From an uncultured Coriobacteriaceae bacterium (lineage in GTDB: Bacteria > Actinomycetota > Coriobacteriia > Coriobacteriales > Eggerthellaceae): a DNA stretch of 8,794 nt. A program made the translations under genes and the position numbers. The notes under the pieces are model-generated. The model had not been told where the DNA came from, ran no database searches, and was given only the letters and a program-made list of their open reading frames with translations. Positions 1 to 6,474 of the stretch are shown piece by piece. Each line of letters starts with the position of its first letter. Within the stretch, counting starts at the first letter, position 1. Where the stretch lies: assembly GCA_946623915.1 (NCBI GenBank), contig CAMORQ010000061.1, forward strand, positions 1-8,794, written 5' to 3'.

Positions 1-787
1 AACGTATCTCCTCGAGCGCGGTCTTGGAGGTATCACGCACCTGCACGATAACTTCGCGCGCCGCTTCGGGGTTGCGGTCTATCATCTTTTCCGCTGCAGC
101 CGCCTGGATGCTGACCGCCGTCAGCGAGTGCGCGGTAATGTCGTGGATTTCCCGTGCGATGGCCACGCGCTCTTCCTGCACGCGCCGGGCGGCTTCTTCC
201 TCGCGCGCCTCCTCGGCGGCGATCGCGCGCTCTTCGGACGCCTTCACATAGCGCTCGTACGTGGAAAGCGCGATGCCCGCAATGACAGCGACCAACACAT
301 ACGTCACGTTCTGGATCCGGCCCAGCAGCACCAAGCTTTCGTTCAGGCCGAAACGCATTTCAACGGTTAAGAGCACAACGATGCACGCGATGGCGGCGAT
401 GACGCTTTCCGCGCGCGGCCGGTCGTGGGCGACGGTGAACAGCGCCACCATAGGACCGAAGAACGCCAGCGTGTAGAACGACACGTAGGACGATTGCACG
501 AGGGCGACCACGTACGCCACGAACGTGAACACGAGAACAGGCCAGGGGAACTTCCGGCGAAGTGCAAGAGGCAAGGTGGTAAGGGCCAAAAGCAAGTAGG
601 TCGAAAGGCTGGGTGTGACGTTGACCACGCCGATGAGCGTGCGGAAGTCTTCGTCCTGCAACACGAACGCCATGTTCGACAAGGAAAGCTGTACCCACCC
701 CAACACGAACACGACAATCGCCAACGCGATGTCGATAAGCCATTCTCGACGAGTAAGGGCCCGGTTGTTGAACAAAATGCCGTACAT
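1..787 (-). CDS. Sensor histidine kinase, HisKA_3 (NarL/DesK-type), C-terminus cut by window edge
   Basis: Membrane sensor kinase of a two-component system; it would autophosphorylate on histidine and pass the phosphate to a NarL/LuxR-type response regulator. The frame is open for 262 residues from ATG at 787 and leaves the window at base 1. About six hydrophobic segments are seen (roughly residues 17-36, 51-76, 82-98, 101-120, 126-142, 153-175), then a charged Glu/Ala/Arg linker (178-206). A dimerisation/H-box follows, IAREIHDITAHSL, with the phospho-acceptor His at 215. This H-box with an acidic residue after His is typical of HisKA_3. The HATPase domain should lie beyond the window. No separate sensor domain is visible, so the signal is probably sensed in or at the membrane. 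The start is 6 bases after the nadE stop with only a weak upstream AGG, which suggests translational coupling. The stimulus cannot be read from the sequence. Confidence 0.9.
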   Translation of the reverse strand, partial: MYGILFNNRALTRREWLIDIALAIVVFVLGWVQLSLSNMAFVLQDEDFRTLIGVVNVTPSLSTYLLLALTTLPLALRRKFPWPVLVFTFVAYVVALVQSSYVSFYTLAFFGPMVALFTVAHDRPRAESVIAAIACIVVLLTVEMRFGLNESLVLLGRIQNVTYVLVAVIAGIALSTYERYVKASEERAIAAEEAREEEAARRVQEERVAIAREIHDITAHSLTAVSIQAAAAEKMIDRNPEAAREVIVQVRDTSKTALEEIR

Positions 788-793
788 GGCTAC

Positions 794-1603
794 CTATGGT
801 AATACGGCAGCAGGGGGAAGCTGCATACGCTTATAGGCGTATCTTTGCGCACGACCGACGACCGCCTCGACCTGGTCGAGGGGCGTTGCGTCGTTGGCCA
901 AATCGGCAACGGACGACCCTTCGTCGAAAAAGCCCGCCAAGATGCGGTCGAGTTCAGCATAGCCTATTCCCAGACTTTTCTCGTCCGTCTGCCCAGGCGC
1001 CAGTTCGGCACTGGGCGGCTTGTCTATCACGCGCTGCGGGACGGGTGAGGCCTCTCCCGCTGCGGCGAAAACACCATTGAGATATCGCGCGTATTCGAAC
1101 ACGTGCGTCTTGTACATGCCGCCGATGGGCGCAAACGCGCCGGCGGTATCGCCGTAAAGCGTCGAGTACCCCATGTAGGCTTCGCTTTTGTTGCCCGTGT
1201 TCACCAGCATCCATCCATACGCGTTGGAAAGCGCCATGAGCACGATCATGCGGCATCGAGCCTGCGTGTTTTCGCTGGCGACCCCTGCGAAATCTGCGCC
1301 CATCACCGGATCGAGCGCATCGGAAAACGCCCGATAGGCTTCGGTTATGGAAACGCTTTCGGTCGATATGCCCAGATTGCGTGCGAGCTCAAGGGCGTCC
1401 TCGGTCGAATCTGCGCTCGAGTACGGGCCGGGCATCAAGACGCCGTGCACCGCATCGCACCCGAACGCGCACACGCACACCGCCGCCACCACCGACGAGT
1501 CGAGCCCACCGGAAAGACCGATTACGCAATCGGTGAACCGCGCCTTATCGGCGAAGTCGCGCAGTTGCGCCACAATGCTTTCGTGCGCTGCATTGAAATC
1601 CAC
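794..1603 (-). CDS. nadE: NAD+ synthetase, ammonia-dependent type
   Basis: Last step of NAD+ synthesis: ATP-dependent amidation of deamido-NAD+ (NaAD) in the cytoplasm. The 269-residue product has the PP-loop ATP-binding motif SGGLDSS at residues 31-37, the NTGNKSE motif at 135-141 followed by the YG-GD-type substrate region, and the IDKPPSAEL segment from 193, all hallmarks of NadE. No N-terminal nitrilase/glutaminase domain is present, so it fits the short form that uses free ammonia. I chose the GTG start at 1603: AAAGGAG sits 5 bases upstream (1609-1615) and inside the last codons of hypB. An ATG at 1669 in the same frame would add 22 residues, overlap hypB by over 60 bases and add a Cys/Arg-rich stretch unlike the family, so I rejected it. 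It lies between hypB (stop 2 bases upstream) and the sensor kinase (6 bases downstream), almost certainly in one transcript. Confidence 0.95.
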   Translation of the reverse strand: MDFNAAHESIVAQLRDFADKARFTDCVIGLSGGLDSSVVAAVCVCAFGCDAVHGVLMPGPYSSADSTEDALELARNLGISTESVSITEAYRAFSDALDPVMGADFAGVASENTQARCRMIVLMALSNAYGWMLVNTGNKSEAYMGYSTLYGDTAGAFAPIGGMYKTHVFEYARYLNGVFAAAGEASPVPQRVIDKPPSAELAPGQTDEKSLGIGYAELDRILAGFFDEGSSVADLANDATPLDQVEAVVGRAQRYAYKRMQLPPAAVLP

Positions 1604-1605
1604 TT

Positions 1606-2280
1606 CTACTCCTTTGCAGCCTCGCCGCGCTGAAGCGCATGGATGCGCTGCGCCAGCCATTCCGCCCATTCGTCCACACCGGTGCCGGCCGTAGCGGACA
1701 TGCGGAAGATGGGCGCGCGCGGGTTCAGCTTGCGCACGGCGTCGGTGAACGCGTCTTCGTTGAAATTGAACACGGCCATCGTGTCCACTTTGTTCAGCAC
1801 CACCGCTTCGGCCACTTGGAACACGCCCGGGTACTTCAACGGCTTGTCGTCACCTTCGGGAACGGAAAGGATCATCACCTTTGCGTTTTCGCCGAGGTCG
1901 AAATCGGTTGGACATACGAGGTTGCCTACGTTTTCCAGCAGAATCAAATCGAGCGAGTCCAAATCGAGCACCTCGACTGCCCGCCTGATCATGTTGCTTT
2001 CCAGATGGCAGGCGCCGCCGGTGTTGATCTGCACCGCAGCGATGCCCTGCGCCTTGATCTTTTCGGAGTCGACGCTCGAGGCAATGTCCCCTTCGATGAC
2101 AGCGATGTTGAATTCGTCGCGCAACGCTTCGATGGTGGCCAAGATGGTCGATGTCTTCCCCGAACCTGGAGACGCCAAAATGTTCAAGACGAACACGCCC
2201 TTGTCCGCGAACATCGCACGGTTTTGCGCCGCAAGTTCGTCGTTTTTCGCGAGAATCGGTTGCTCTAAATCGATGTGCAT
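1606..2280 (-). CDS. hypB: Hydrogenase nickel incorporation GTPase HypB
   Basis: SIMIBI-class GTPase that, with HypA, inserts nickel into the large subunit of NiFe-hydrogenases. The 224-residue product has the P-loop ASPGSGKT at residues 36-43, the metal-site pair Cys90-His91 (in GGACHLE), the third metal ligand Cys122 in NVGNLVCP, and the guanine-specificity motif NKVD at 162-165. These match the GTPase-domain nickel/zinc site of known HypB proteins. It lacks the N-terminal CxxCGC high-affinity nickel site of the E. coli protein and the His-rich stretch of storage-type HypB, so it looks like the minimal form. Start: ATG at 2280 gives the usual short N-terminus. An ATG at 2292 has AAGGA directly touching it (no spacer), while the same AAGGA is 12 bases from 2280. 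The stop codon at 1606-1608 overlaps the ribosome-site region of nadE. Confidence 0.95.
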   Translation of the reverse strand: MHIDLEQPILAKNDELAAQNRAMFADKGVFVLNILASPGSGKTSTILATIEALRDEFNIAVIEGDIASSVDSEKIKAQGIAAVQINTGGACHLESNMIRRAVEVLDLDSLDLILLENVGNLVCPTDFDLGENAKVMILSVPEGDDKPLKYPGVFQVAEAVVLNKVDTMAVFNFNEDAFTDAVRKLNPRAPIFRMSATAGTGVDEWAEWLAQRIHALQRGEAAKE

Positions 2281-2332
2281 GATTCGTTCCATTCCTTCTG
2301 CTTCGTTACAGAGTTATCGTCATATGCATTAC

Positions 2333-2361
2333 AAGCTAGTCGGTTTCCACCCGTTTGCCAA
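2333..2361 (-). promoter_or_regulatory. Weak candidate promoter in the hypA-hypB gap
   Basis: TTGGCA (2356-2361) and TAGCTT (2333-2338) are separated by 17 bases on the minus strand. The -35 match is good (five of six), the -10 match is poor (three of six, though the key T-A...T positions agree). The leader to hypB would be about 45 bases. The gap from 2281 to 2466 otherwise shows no gene and no clear hairpin. Confidence 0.25.
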
Positions 2362-2466
2362 GACCTCGGAGTGCGCAGCCAGCACCTAGGGCCATAGCGA
2401 CGAAGGCTGCAAGTCCTTGAAAGCATAGCATCGACCATGTTCACCGCGCTCCAAAACACAAGCACG

Positions 2467-2817
2467 TTAGTCGGGCAGGTCGACTTCGATCGAATCGATT
2501 TTCATTTCCTTGCCGGCGATCAGCTCGGTAAAGGGGCTTTCGCACGTCGGACACGTCATATGGAATCGATCGTGTTCGTATTCGGCACCGCATTCGAGAC
2601 AGCGGCTCGCAGGCTTCCCCATGTTCACGTGCAGCGCGGCGCCTTCGCAGATGGTGCCCTCGGAAAGGGCCTCGAACGCAAAAACGAGCGCGTCTTCGAT
2701 GGCTTCCGTCATTTCGCCTACAGACAGCGATATATCTGTAACGCGCACCGCGCCCGCCTCTTCGGCCGCTTGCGTTACCACACCCATCACACCTGTCATC
2801 AATCCCAGTTCGTGCAT
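2467..2817 (-). CDS. hypA: Hydrogenase maturation nickel metallochaperone HypA
   Basis: Small metallochaperone that binds nickel through its N-terminus and hands it to hydrogenase precursors together with HypB. The 116-residue product, of normal length, begins MHELGLM, and His2 is the conserved nickel ligand. The structural zinc site is two CxxC pairs, Cys73/Cys76 and Cys89/Cys92. The start is fixed by the MHE N-terminus; the frame stays open upstream to about 2919, but that part has no HypA character. There is no Shine-Dalgarno before the ATG at 2817. Instead a TATACT box ends 6 bases upstream, suggesting leaderless expression (see promoter entry). hypB follows after a 186-base gap, which is long for two partners and may hold its own promoter. 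Confidence 0.96.
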   Translation of the reverse strand: MHELGLMTGVMGVVTQAAEEAGAVRVTDISLSVGEMTEAIEDALVFAFEALSEGTICEGAALHVNMGKPASRCLECGAEYEHDRFHMTCPTCESPFTELIAGKEMKIDSIEVDLPD

Positions 2818-2853
2818 GAGGTAAGTATAGTGCAGGAGCGGCGCGTCTGCTAA
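2818..2853 (-). promoter_or_regulatory. Possible promoter of hypA giving a leaderless transcript
   Basis: On the minus strand TATACT (2824-2829) lies 6 bases before the hypA ATG, and TTAGCA (2848-2853) lies 18 bases further upstream. They match the sigma-70 -10 and -35 boxes at five and four of six positions. This spacing would put the transcription start on or next to the ATG. The absence of any Shine-Dalgarno before hypA agrees with leaderless translation, which is common in actinobacteria. Inference from spacing and consensus only. Confidence 0.45.
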
Positions 2854-2935
2854 CAGGACGCACTTGCCGCGGCCGTATCCTTCGATGAGTAAAAAGCACG
2901 CACCCCTGTCGGTCTGCATATCGGAAGATGGTTCA

Positions 2936-2953
2936 TGCGCGCAGTATCGCGCA
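2936..2953 (-). terminator. Stem-loop after the MFS gene, possible terminator
   Basis: A perfect 6-base inverted repeat, TGCGCG and CGCGCA with a 6-base loop, begins 40 bases after the MFS stop codon and precedes the hypA promoter region. There is no U-tract after it, so it may be an inefficient or factor-assisted terminator or simply a GC-rich coincidence. Confidence 0.35.
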
Positions 2954-2993
2954 CGTGTGCACCCATTCGCGCTTAAGGAAGACGGGCGATGCG

Positions 2994-4325
2994 CTACTTT
3001 TCACGAGCGCGGTGAATGAAAAACAGCACGACGAACGTGAGCAGCGACACCAAAGCTCCGCCTGCGAAAATGAGCGAGGAAGGGGTGAAGCCGTCGCCTA
3101 CCACGCCGAACCCCATCATGGAGCCCGACGATGCGCTGATGGCGCTGCCTATCCACGGCCCCACGAGCATGGGAACGAGCACCACCATGAAGATGCGCAC
3201 GCCTTGAAACAGGCCTACTCTGTCGAGCGGCGTGTTGTTGCGGATGGCAGCGCCAAAACATGCCACCGACCCCAGGTAACCGGACAGCATGAACATGCTA
3301 CCGACGAACACCGCGGCGGGATGCACGAACAATGCGAGCACCACGCAACCTGCTATGAAGAACACGAGCGGAACAACGACCGTGGGCAGCAACCCACGTC
3401 GGTCCACGATGCGCCCGTAGAAAATGGTGAACACTGCCGCGATGATGATGCACGGAGCCATAACCAGCACGTAGTTTTCGCCCAGAATGTAAGGAAGACG
3501 CAGGTAGAGCACATAGTAGGGCATGAACACCTGCATGGCGATGGCGAAGATGCAGTATGCTGCGAGAACAAGGTAGAGCATGCGGTTCGCGCGTGCCGAC
3601 GACGACCTGAACCCGTATGCAAGCTCGGCGAAGTAACCTTCGCCTGAACGAGGCTGGGGATGCGATTCGTCCATGAGCGCTGCGGCGGCCAATCCCGTTG
3701 CAAGCACGATGCCGCCGATAATCGTGAAGAAGACGGGGTAATCGTAAGTCACGCTGCCGTCGTTTCCCACGATCATGAAAAACATGGCGCCGCCGAACAC
3801 GACGAGCATGCTAAGCAGCGGCATGGCCGAATTCACGCCTTCCACGCGTCCGCGGTTGGTGTCGTCGGTGATGTCGGTGACCCAGGCATTGAAGCACGCA
3901 TCGTTCGCCAGGCTGCCGAAGAACGTCATCAGGCAGTCGAACGCGATAGTCAAGGTGATTCCGAGCGTTGCCGCAGCTGCCGCATCGCGCGCAAGCGCAT
4001 CCGAAACGTTTTGAAGCACGGCAAACGCGCAGATGGAAAGGCCCCACGCAAGCGTACCCGCCACCACGAACACCTTGCGTTTGCCCACACGGTCCGAAGC
4101 GACACCCACAAGCAACGTGGTCGCGGTCGCCGTAAGGGCAGAGGCACTGACCATCAAAGCGACATCGGAAAGCGATGCCCCGAACACGTCCTGGATGAAC
4201 AGGTTGAAGAAATTGTTCTCCACCGCCCAGGCTATCTGGCCCACAAGTGCCAGCAGGACGATCAAGAACCAGGTCTTGCGCGGTAACCTTGTCCGGCTCA
4301 CTGATGTATGGTTTTGTGCACTCAT
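2994..4325 (-). CDS. MFS transporter, probable sugar/glycoside permease
   Basis: Inner-membrane secondary transporter of the major facilitator superfamily, 443 residues, with about 12 hydrophobic segments. Motif A is present in both halves: GVASDRVGKRK (Asp78, Arg79) between helices 2 and 3, and GRIVDRRG in the equivalent loop of the second half. The first helix carries AWAVENNFFN, an Asn-rich motif also seen in MFS proteins annotated as sugar permeases. A soluble, charged loop near the middle (about residues 218-240) separates the two six-helix bundles. AAGGGAG lies 8 bases before the ATG. It follows the family 2 glycoside hydrolase by 76 bases on the same strand, so I infer that it imports the hydrolase's substrate. 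The substrate is not readable from sequence; an efflux role cannot be ruled out. Confidence 0.85.
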   Translation of the reverse strand: MSAQNHTSVSRTRLPRKTWFLIVLLALVGQIAWAVENNFFNLFIQDVFGASLSDVALMVSASALTATATTLLVGVASDRVGKRKVFVVAGTLAWGLSICAFAVLQNVSDALARDAAAAATLGITLTIAFDCLMTFFGSLANDACFNAWVTDITDDTNRGRVEGVNSAMPLLSMLVVFGGAMFFMIVGNDGSVTYDYPVFFTIIGGIVLATGLAAAALMDESHPQPRSGEGYFAELAYGFRSSSARANRMLYLVLAAYCIFAIAMQVFMPYYVLYLRLPYILGENYVLVMAPCIIIAAVFTIFYGRIVDRRGLLPTVVVPLVFFIAGCVVLALFVHPAAVFVGSMFMLSGYLGSVACFGAAIRNNTPLDRVGLFQGVRIFMVVLVPMLVGPWIGSAISASSGSMMGFGVVGDGFTPSSLIFAGGALVSLLTFVVLFFIHRAREK

Positions 4326-4388
4326 AGCCGCATCTCCCTTGCTTTGTTTTCTCGGCCGCGCGTCAACGGGGATGGAGTGGGGTCGGTG

Positions 4389-4400
4389 GGGACGCGTCCC
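4389..4400. repeat. 12-base perfect palindrome between the glycoside hydrolase and MFS genes
   Basis: GGGACGCGTCCC begins 1 base after the stop codon of the glycoside hydrolase, in the 76-base gap before the MFS gene. In RNA it can form only a 4-pair stem with a CGCG loop, so it is more likely a protein-binding palindrome, a weak mRNA-end hairpin or chance than a classic terminator. Confidence 0.4.
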
Positions 4401-4401
4401 T

Positions 4402-6345
4402 CTAACGCCCTGTCACGTCCAGCTTGTTGATTCTTCTGTCGTAGGTGAGCAAGCCGTTGGACTCCTCTTCGACGTCGGAAAGCTGCGTGAGCACGAAGCC
4501 GGCCAAGCCTTTGCGTTCCAAAGCCGCCACTTCATCCAGAAGGGCGAGCGTATGCGTGCGCCATTCGTCGACGCTGTCGTACACTTCGTATCCGTACACA
4601 TCGTCGAGAGAGCTATGGCCTTCCACACGATGGGCGAACCCACCGAACTCGCTAATGAAAAACGCCCGGTTTCGCAGCCCACGCTTCCACACTTTGAAAT
4701 CGCGGAAGTAATTATGCACGCCGCGGATTTCGCCCGCGCCTTGGTCGTACCAACCGCTCGTGGCGCAGATGGGGCGCGTAGGGTCGGCCTGCTGCGCAAC
4801 CCTGTAAGCACGTCGTGAATCGAACTGCCCCCATCCTTCGTTGAACAGCGTCCAAATGACGATGCTGGGATGGTTGCCCAGAAGCTGCATTTCTTCGACG
4901 CAAGAGCGCAGCCATTCGTCTTGGTACGCTTTGCTTCCCGCGCCGAGCGCTTCCTGGTGGCGCGACGAGGTGTCGCCATAGTGGTCCCACGACGGCTTGA
5001 ACAACGTAGGCTGGTAGCTGAATTCCCAGGTGCTCAACTCGGGCGCACCGCCGCTGACCATGTCCTGCCAGACCAGCATGCCCATCTTGTCGCAGTGGTA
5101 GTACCACCGTTCGGATTCCACCTTGATGTGCTTGCGCATGCAATTGAAGCCGGCGTCACGTACGGTACGCACATCGAACAGAAGGGCTTCGTCGCTTGGA
5201 GCGGTCATCAACCCATCGGGCCAATACCCCTGATCGAGGACGCCGCGCACGAAGAACGGCTCACCGTTCACGTACAGGCGCGCAGAACCCGAACGATCCC
5301 GGCGCACTTCGACCGTGCGGAATCCGCAATAGCTTTCCACCACATCGTCGCCGAAGCGCAGACGCAACGTGTACAGATGGGGGTCGTCCGGGGACCATCG
5401 ATGAACGTTTGGAACATGCAGGGCGATTGCGCAAACCGCCTCGGCGGTGCACGATGCCTGCGCCACGACGTTTAACCCATCGACCACTTCGAGATGCACT
5501 TCGTCGCCACGTGAGGCATCCGCGGCGGCACGGGCGCCGGGGTCGGGGTCGCCGCCGCCAGAACAGGCGCCCTCGTTTGGTGTACTTTCGGCCGAATGCG
5601 CATCGTCTCCCAAAGCCACATGCAGCCCCACGACCAGCACACCCGTTTCCGCATCGGGTTCGATCTTCGCGGATACGATATGGCGCGCAGGAACGGTTTC
5701 CATCCAAACCGTTTGCCAGATACCGCTTTGGGCCGTGTACCAGATGTCGCCCCGGTCAAAGCGCTGCTTGCCGCGCAGATGCCCGCCGAACTCGCTGGGA
5801 TCCGCCACGCACAGAACCAGTTCGTTTTCGCCAGGCACCACCCAATCGGTCACGTCGAAAGCGAACGGAGCGTACCCGCCCGCATGCGTGCCGACCAGCG
5901 AATCGTTTACCCAAACGGCGCAGGCGTAATCGACCGCCTGAAAATGCAGGATCTCGCGCATGCCGGCCCTGGACCCATCAACGGTGAAGCCGCGCCGATA
6001 CCACAAAAGCTCGTCGGGCTGCAGCTGACGGCCGACCCCTGAAAGCGCAGCCTCGGGAGAAAACGGCACGACGATGTCCTGCGCAAACTCTTCGGGCGCC
6101 GGGCGCTTGGCCAAGCGCACCACTTCTTCCAAATCCGCAGTCGGCTCGTGTCCGCTTTGCGCGAACGCGCACTGCCAGGTACCGTTAAGCACGCGATACG
6201 ACGGACGCGCGAACTGCGGACAGGGATGCTCTTCGAGCACATGGGAAGCATCCAGCTGTTCGCCCCAGGGCGTAAACAGCGGATGAAGCTTGGCAACGAC
6301 ATGCTCTTTCGGTTTTGCAGCAAGGACTTTCTTCAAATGCAGCAT
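4402..6345 (-). CDS. Family 2 glycoside hydrolase (beta-galactosidase/beta-glucuronidase family)
   Basis: Retaining exo-acting beta-glycosidase of family GH2, 647 residues, no signal peptide, so cytoplasmic. Layout: jelly-roll sugar-binding domain (about 25-190), immunoglobulin-like domain (about 190-330), TIM barrel (about 335-640). The acid/base is Glu503 in WTLFNEGWGQ and the nucleophile Glu566 in FFISEFGGF. Asn502 before the acid/base is the usual GH2 partner. The C-terminal LSDVEEESNGLLTYDRR is typical of a broad GH2 branch whose members are often annotated only as beta-galactosidase/beta-glucuronidase, so I leave the substrate open. Start: ATG at 6345 with AGAAAGGG 5 bases upstream; a GTG at 6372 would add nine residues without better support. 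Unusual: an acidic, Gly/Ala-rich low-complexity insertion at about residues 244-279 in the second domain. The MFS gene follows. Confidence 0.93.
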   Translation of the reverse strand: MLHLKKVLAAKPKEHVVAKLHPLFTPWGEQLDASHVLEEHPCPQFARPSYRVLNGTWQCAFAQSGHEPTADLEEVVRLAKRPAPEEFAQDIVVPFSPEAALSGVGRQLQPDELLWYRRGFTVDGSRAGMREILHFQAVDYACAVWVNDSLVGTHAGGYAPFAFDVTDWVVPGENELVLCVADPSEFGGHLRGKQRFDRGDIWYTAQSGIWQTVWMETVPARHIVSAKIEPDAETGVLVVGLHVALGDDAHSAESTPNEGACSGGGDPDPGARAAADASRGDEVHLEVVDGLNVVAQASCTAEAVCAIALHVPNVHRWSPDDPHLYTLRLRFGDDVVESYCGFRTVEVRRDRSGSARLYVNGEPFFVRGVLDQGYWPDGLMTAPSDEALLFDVRTVRDAGFNCMRKHIKVESERWYYHCDKMGMLVWQDMVSGGAPELSTWEFSYQPTLFKPSWDHYGDTSSRHQEALGAGSKAYQDEWLRSCVEEMQLLGNHPSIVIWTLFNEGWGQFDSRRAYRVAQQADPTRPICATSGWYDQGAGEIRGVHNYFRDFKVWKRGLRNRAFFISEFGGFAHRVEGHSSLDDVYGYEVYDSVDEWRTHTLALLDEVAALERKGLAGFVLTQLSDVEEESNGLLTYDRRINKLDVTGR

Positions 6346-6393
6346 GGCTACCCTTTCTCCGCTTTTTGGCACGATGTACTAGAAAATCAGCCT

Positions 6394-6412
6394 GGATGAC
6401 ACGCGGCCATCC
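6394..6412. promoter_or_regulatory. Inverted repeat upstream of the glycoside hydrolase, possible operator
   Basis: GGATG and CATCC arms flank 9 bases, about 50 bases upstream of the glycoside hydrolase ATG, where a promoter or operator would be expected. I see no convincing -10/-35 pair beside it. Short arms make chance likely. Confidence 0.2.
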
Positions 6413-6422
6413 GCAGAGTCGA

Positions 6423-6446
6423 TTCCCGCAAAACCCGCGTCGGGAA
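6423..6446 (-). terminator. Weak hairpin after tatC, possible terminator
   Basis: About 28 bases after the tatC stop, the minus strand can form either a 4-pair GC stem (CCCG-ACG-CGGG) followed directly by TTTT, or a 6-pair stem (TTCCCG with CGGGAA, 12-base loop). The two are mutually exclusive. The short T-run makes it a marginal intrinsic terminator separating the tat unit from the glycoside hydrolase unit. Confidence 0.35.
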
Positions 6447-6474
6447 AGGCGCCAGCTTGCACGCACGAGCCGTC

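Noticed and set aside
1604..1669. Longer N-terminus for nadE from an ATG at 1669
   Set aside because: It overlaps the hypB coding end, has no ribosome site, and adds Cys/Arg-rich residues unlike NadE. The GTG at 1603 has AAAGGAG at the right distance.
1643..2389. A long plus-strand open frame opposite hypB
   Set aside because: It is the antisense shadow of a well-supported gene in GC-rich DNA; its Ser/Ala/Thr-rich translation has no domain and no ribosome site.
2265..2465. A 66-codon minus-strand frame in the hypA-hypB gap
   Set aside because: It overlaps the hypB start out of frame, has no ribosome site, and shows no recognisable domain or protein-like composition.
2818..2919. Upstream extension of hypA to an ATG at 2919
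   Set aside because: HypA must begin Met-His for nickel binding; the added 34 residues have no family character and the region reads better as a promoter.
2928..4286. Long plus-strand open frames opposite the MFS gene
   Set aside because: Their His/Glu/Arg/Gln-rich translations are the usual reverse-complement image of a hydrophobic membrane protein, not real genes.
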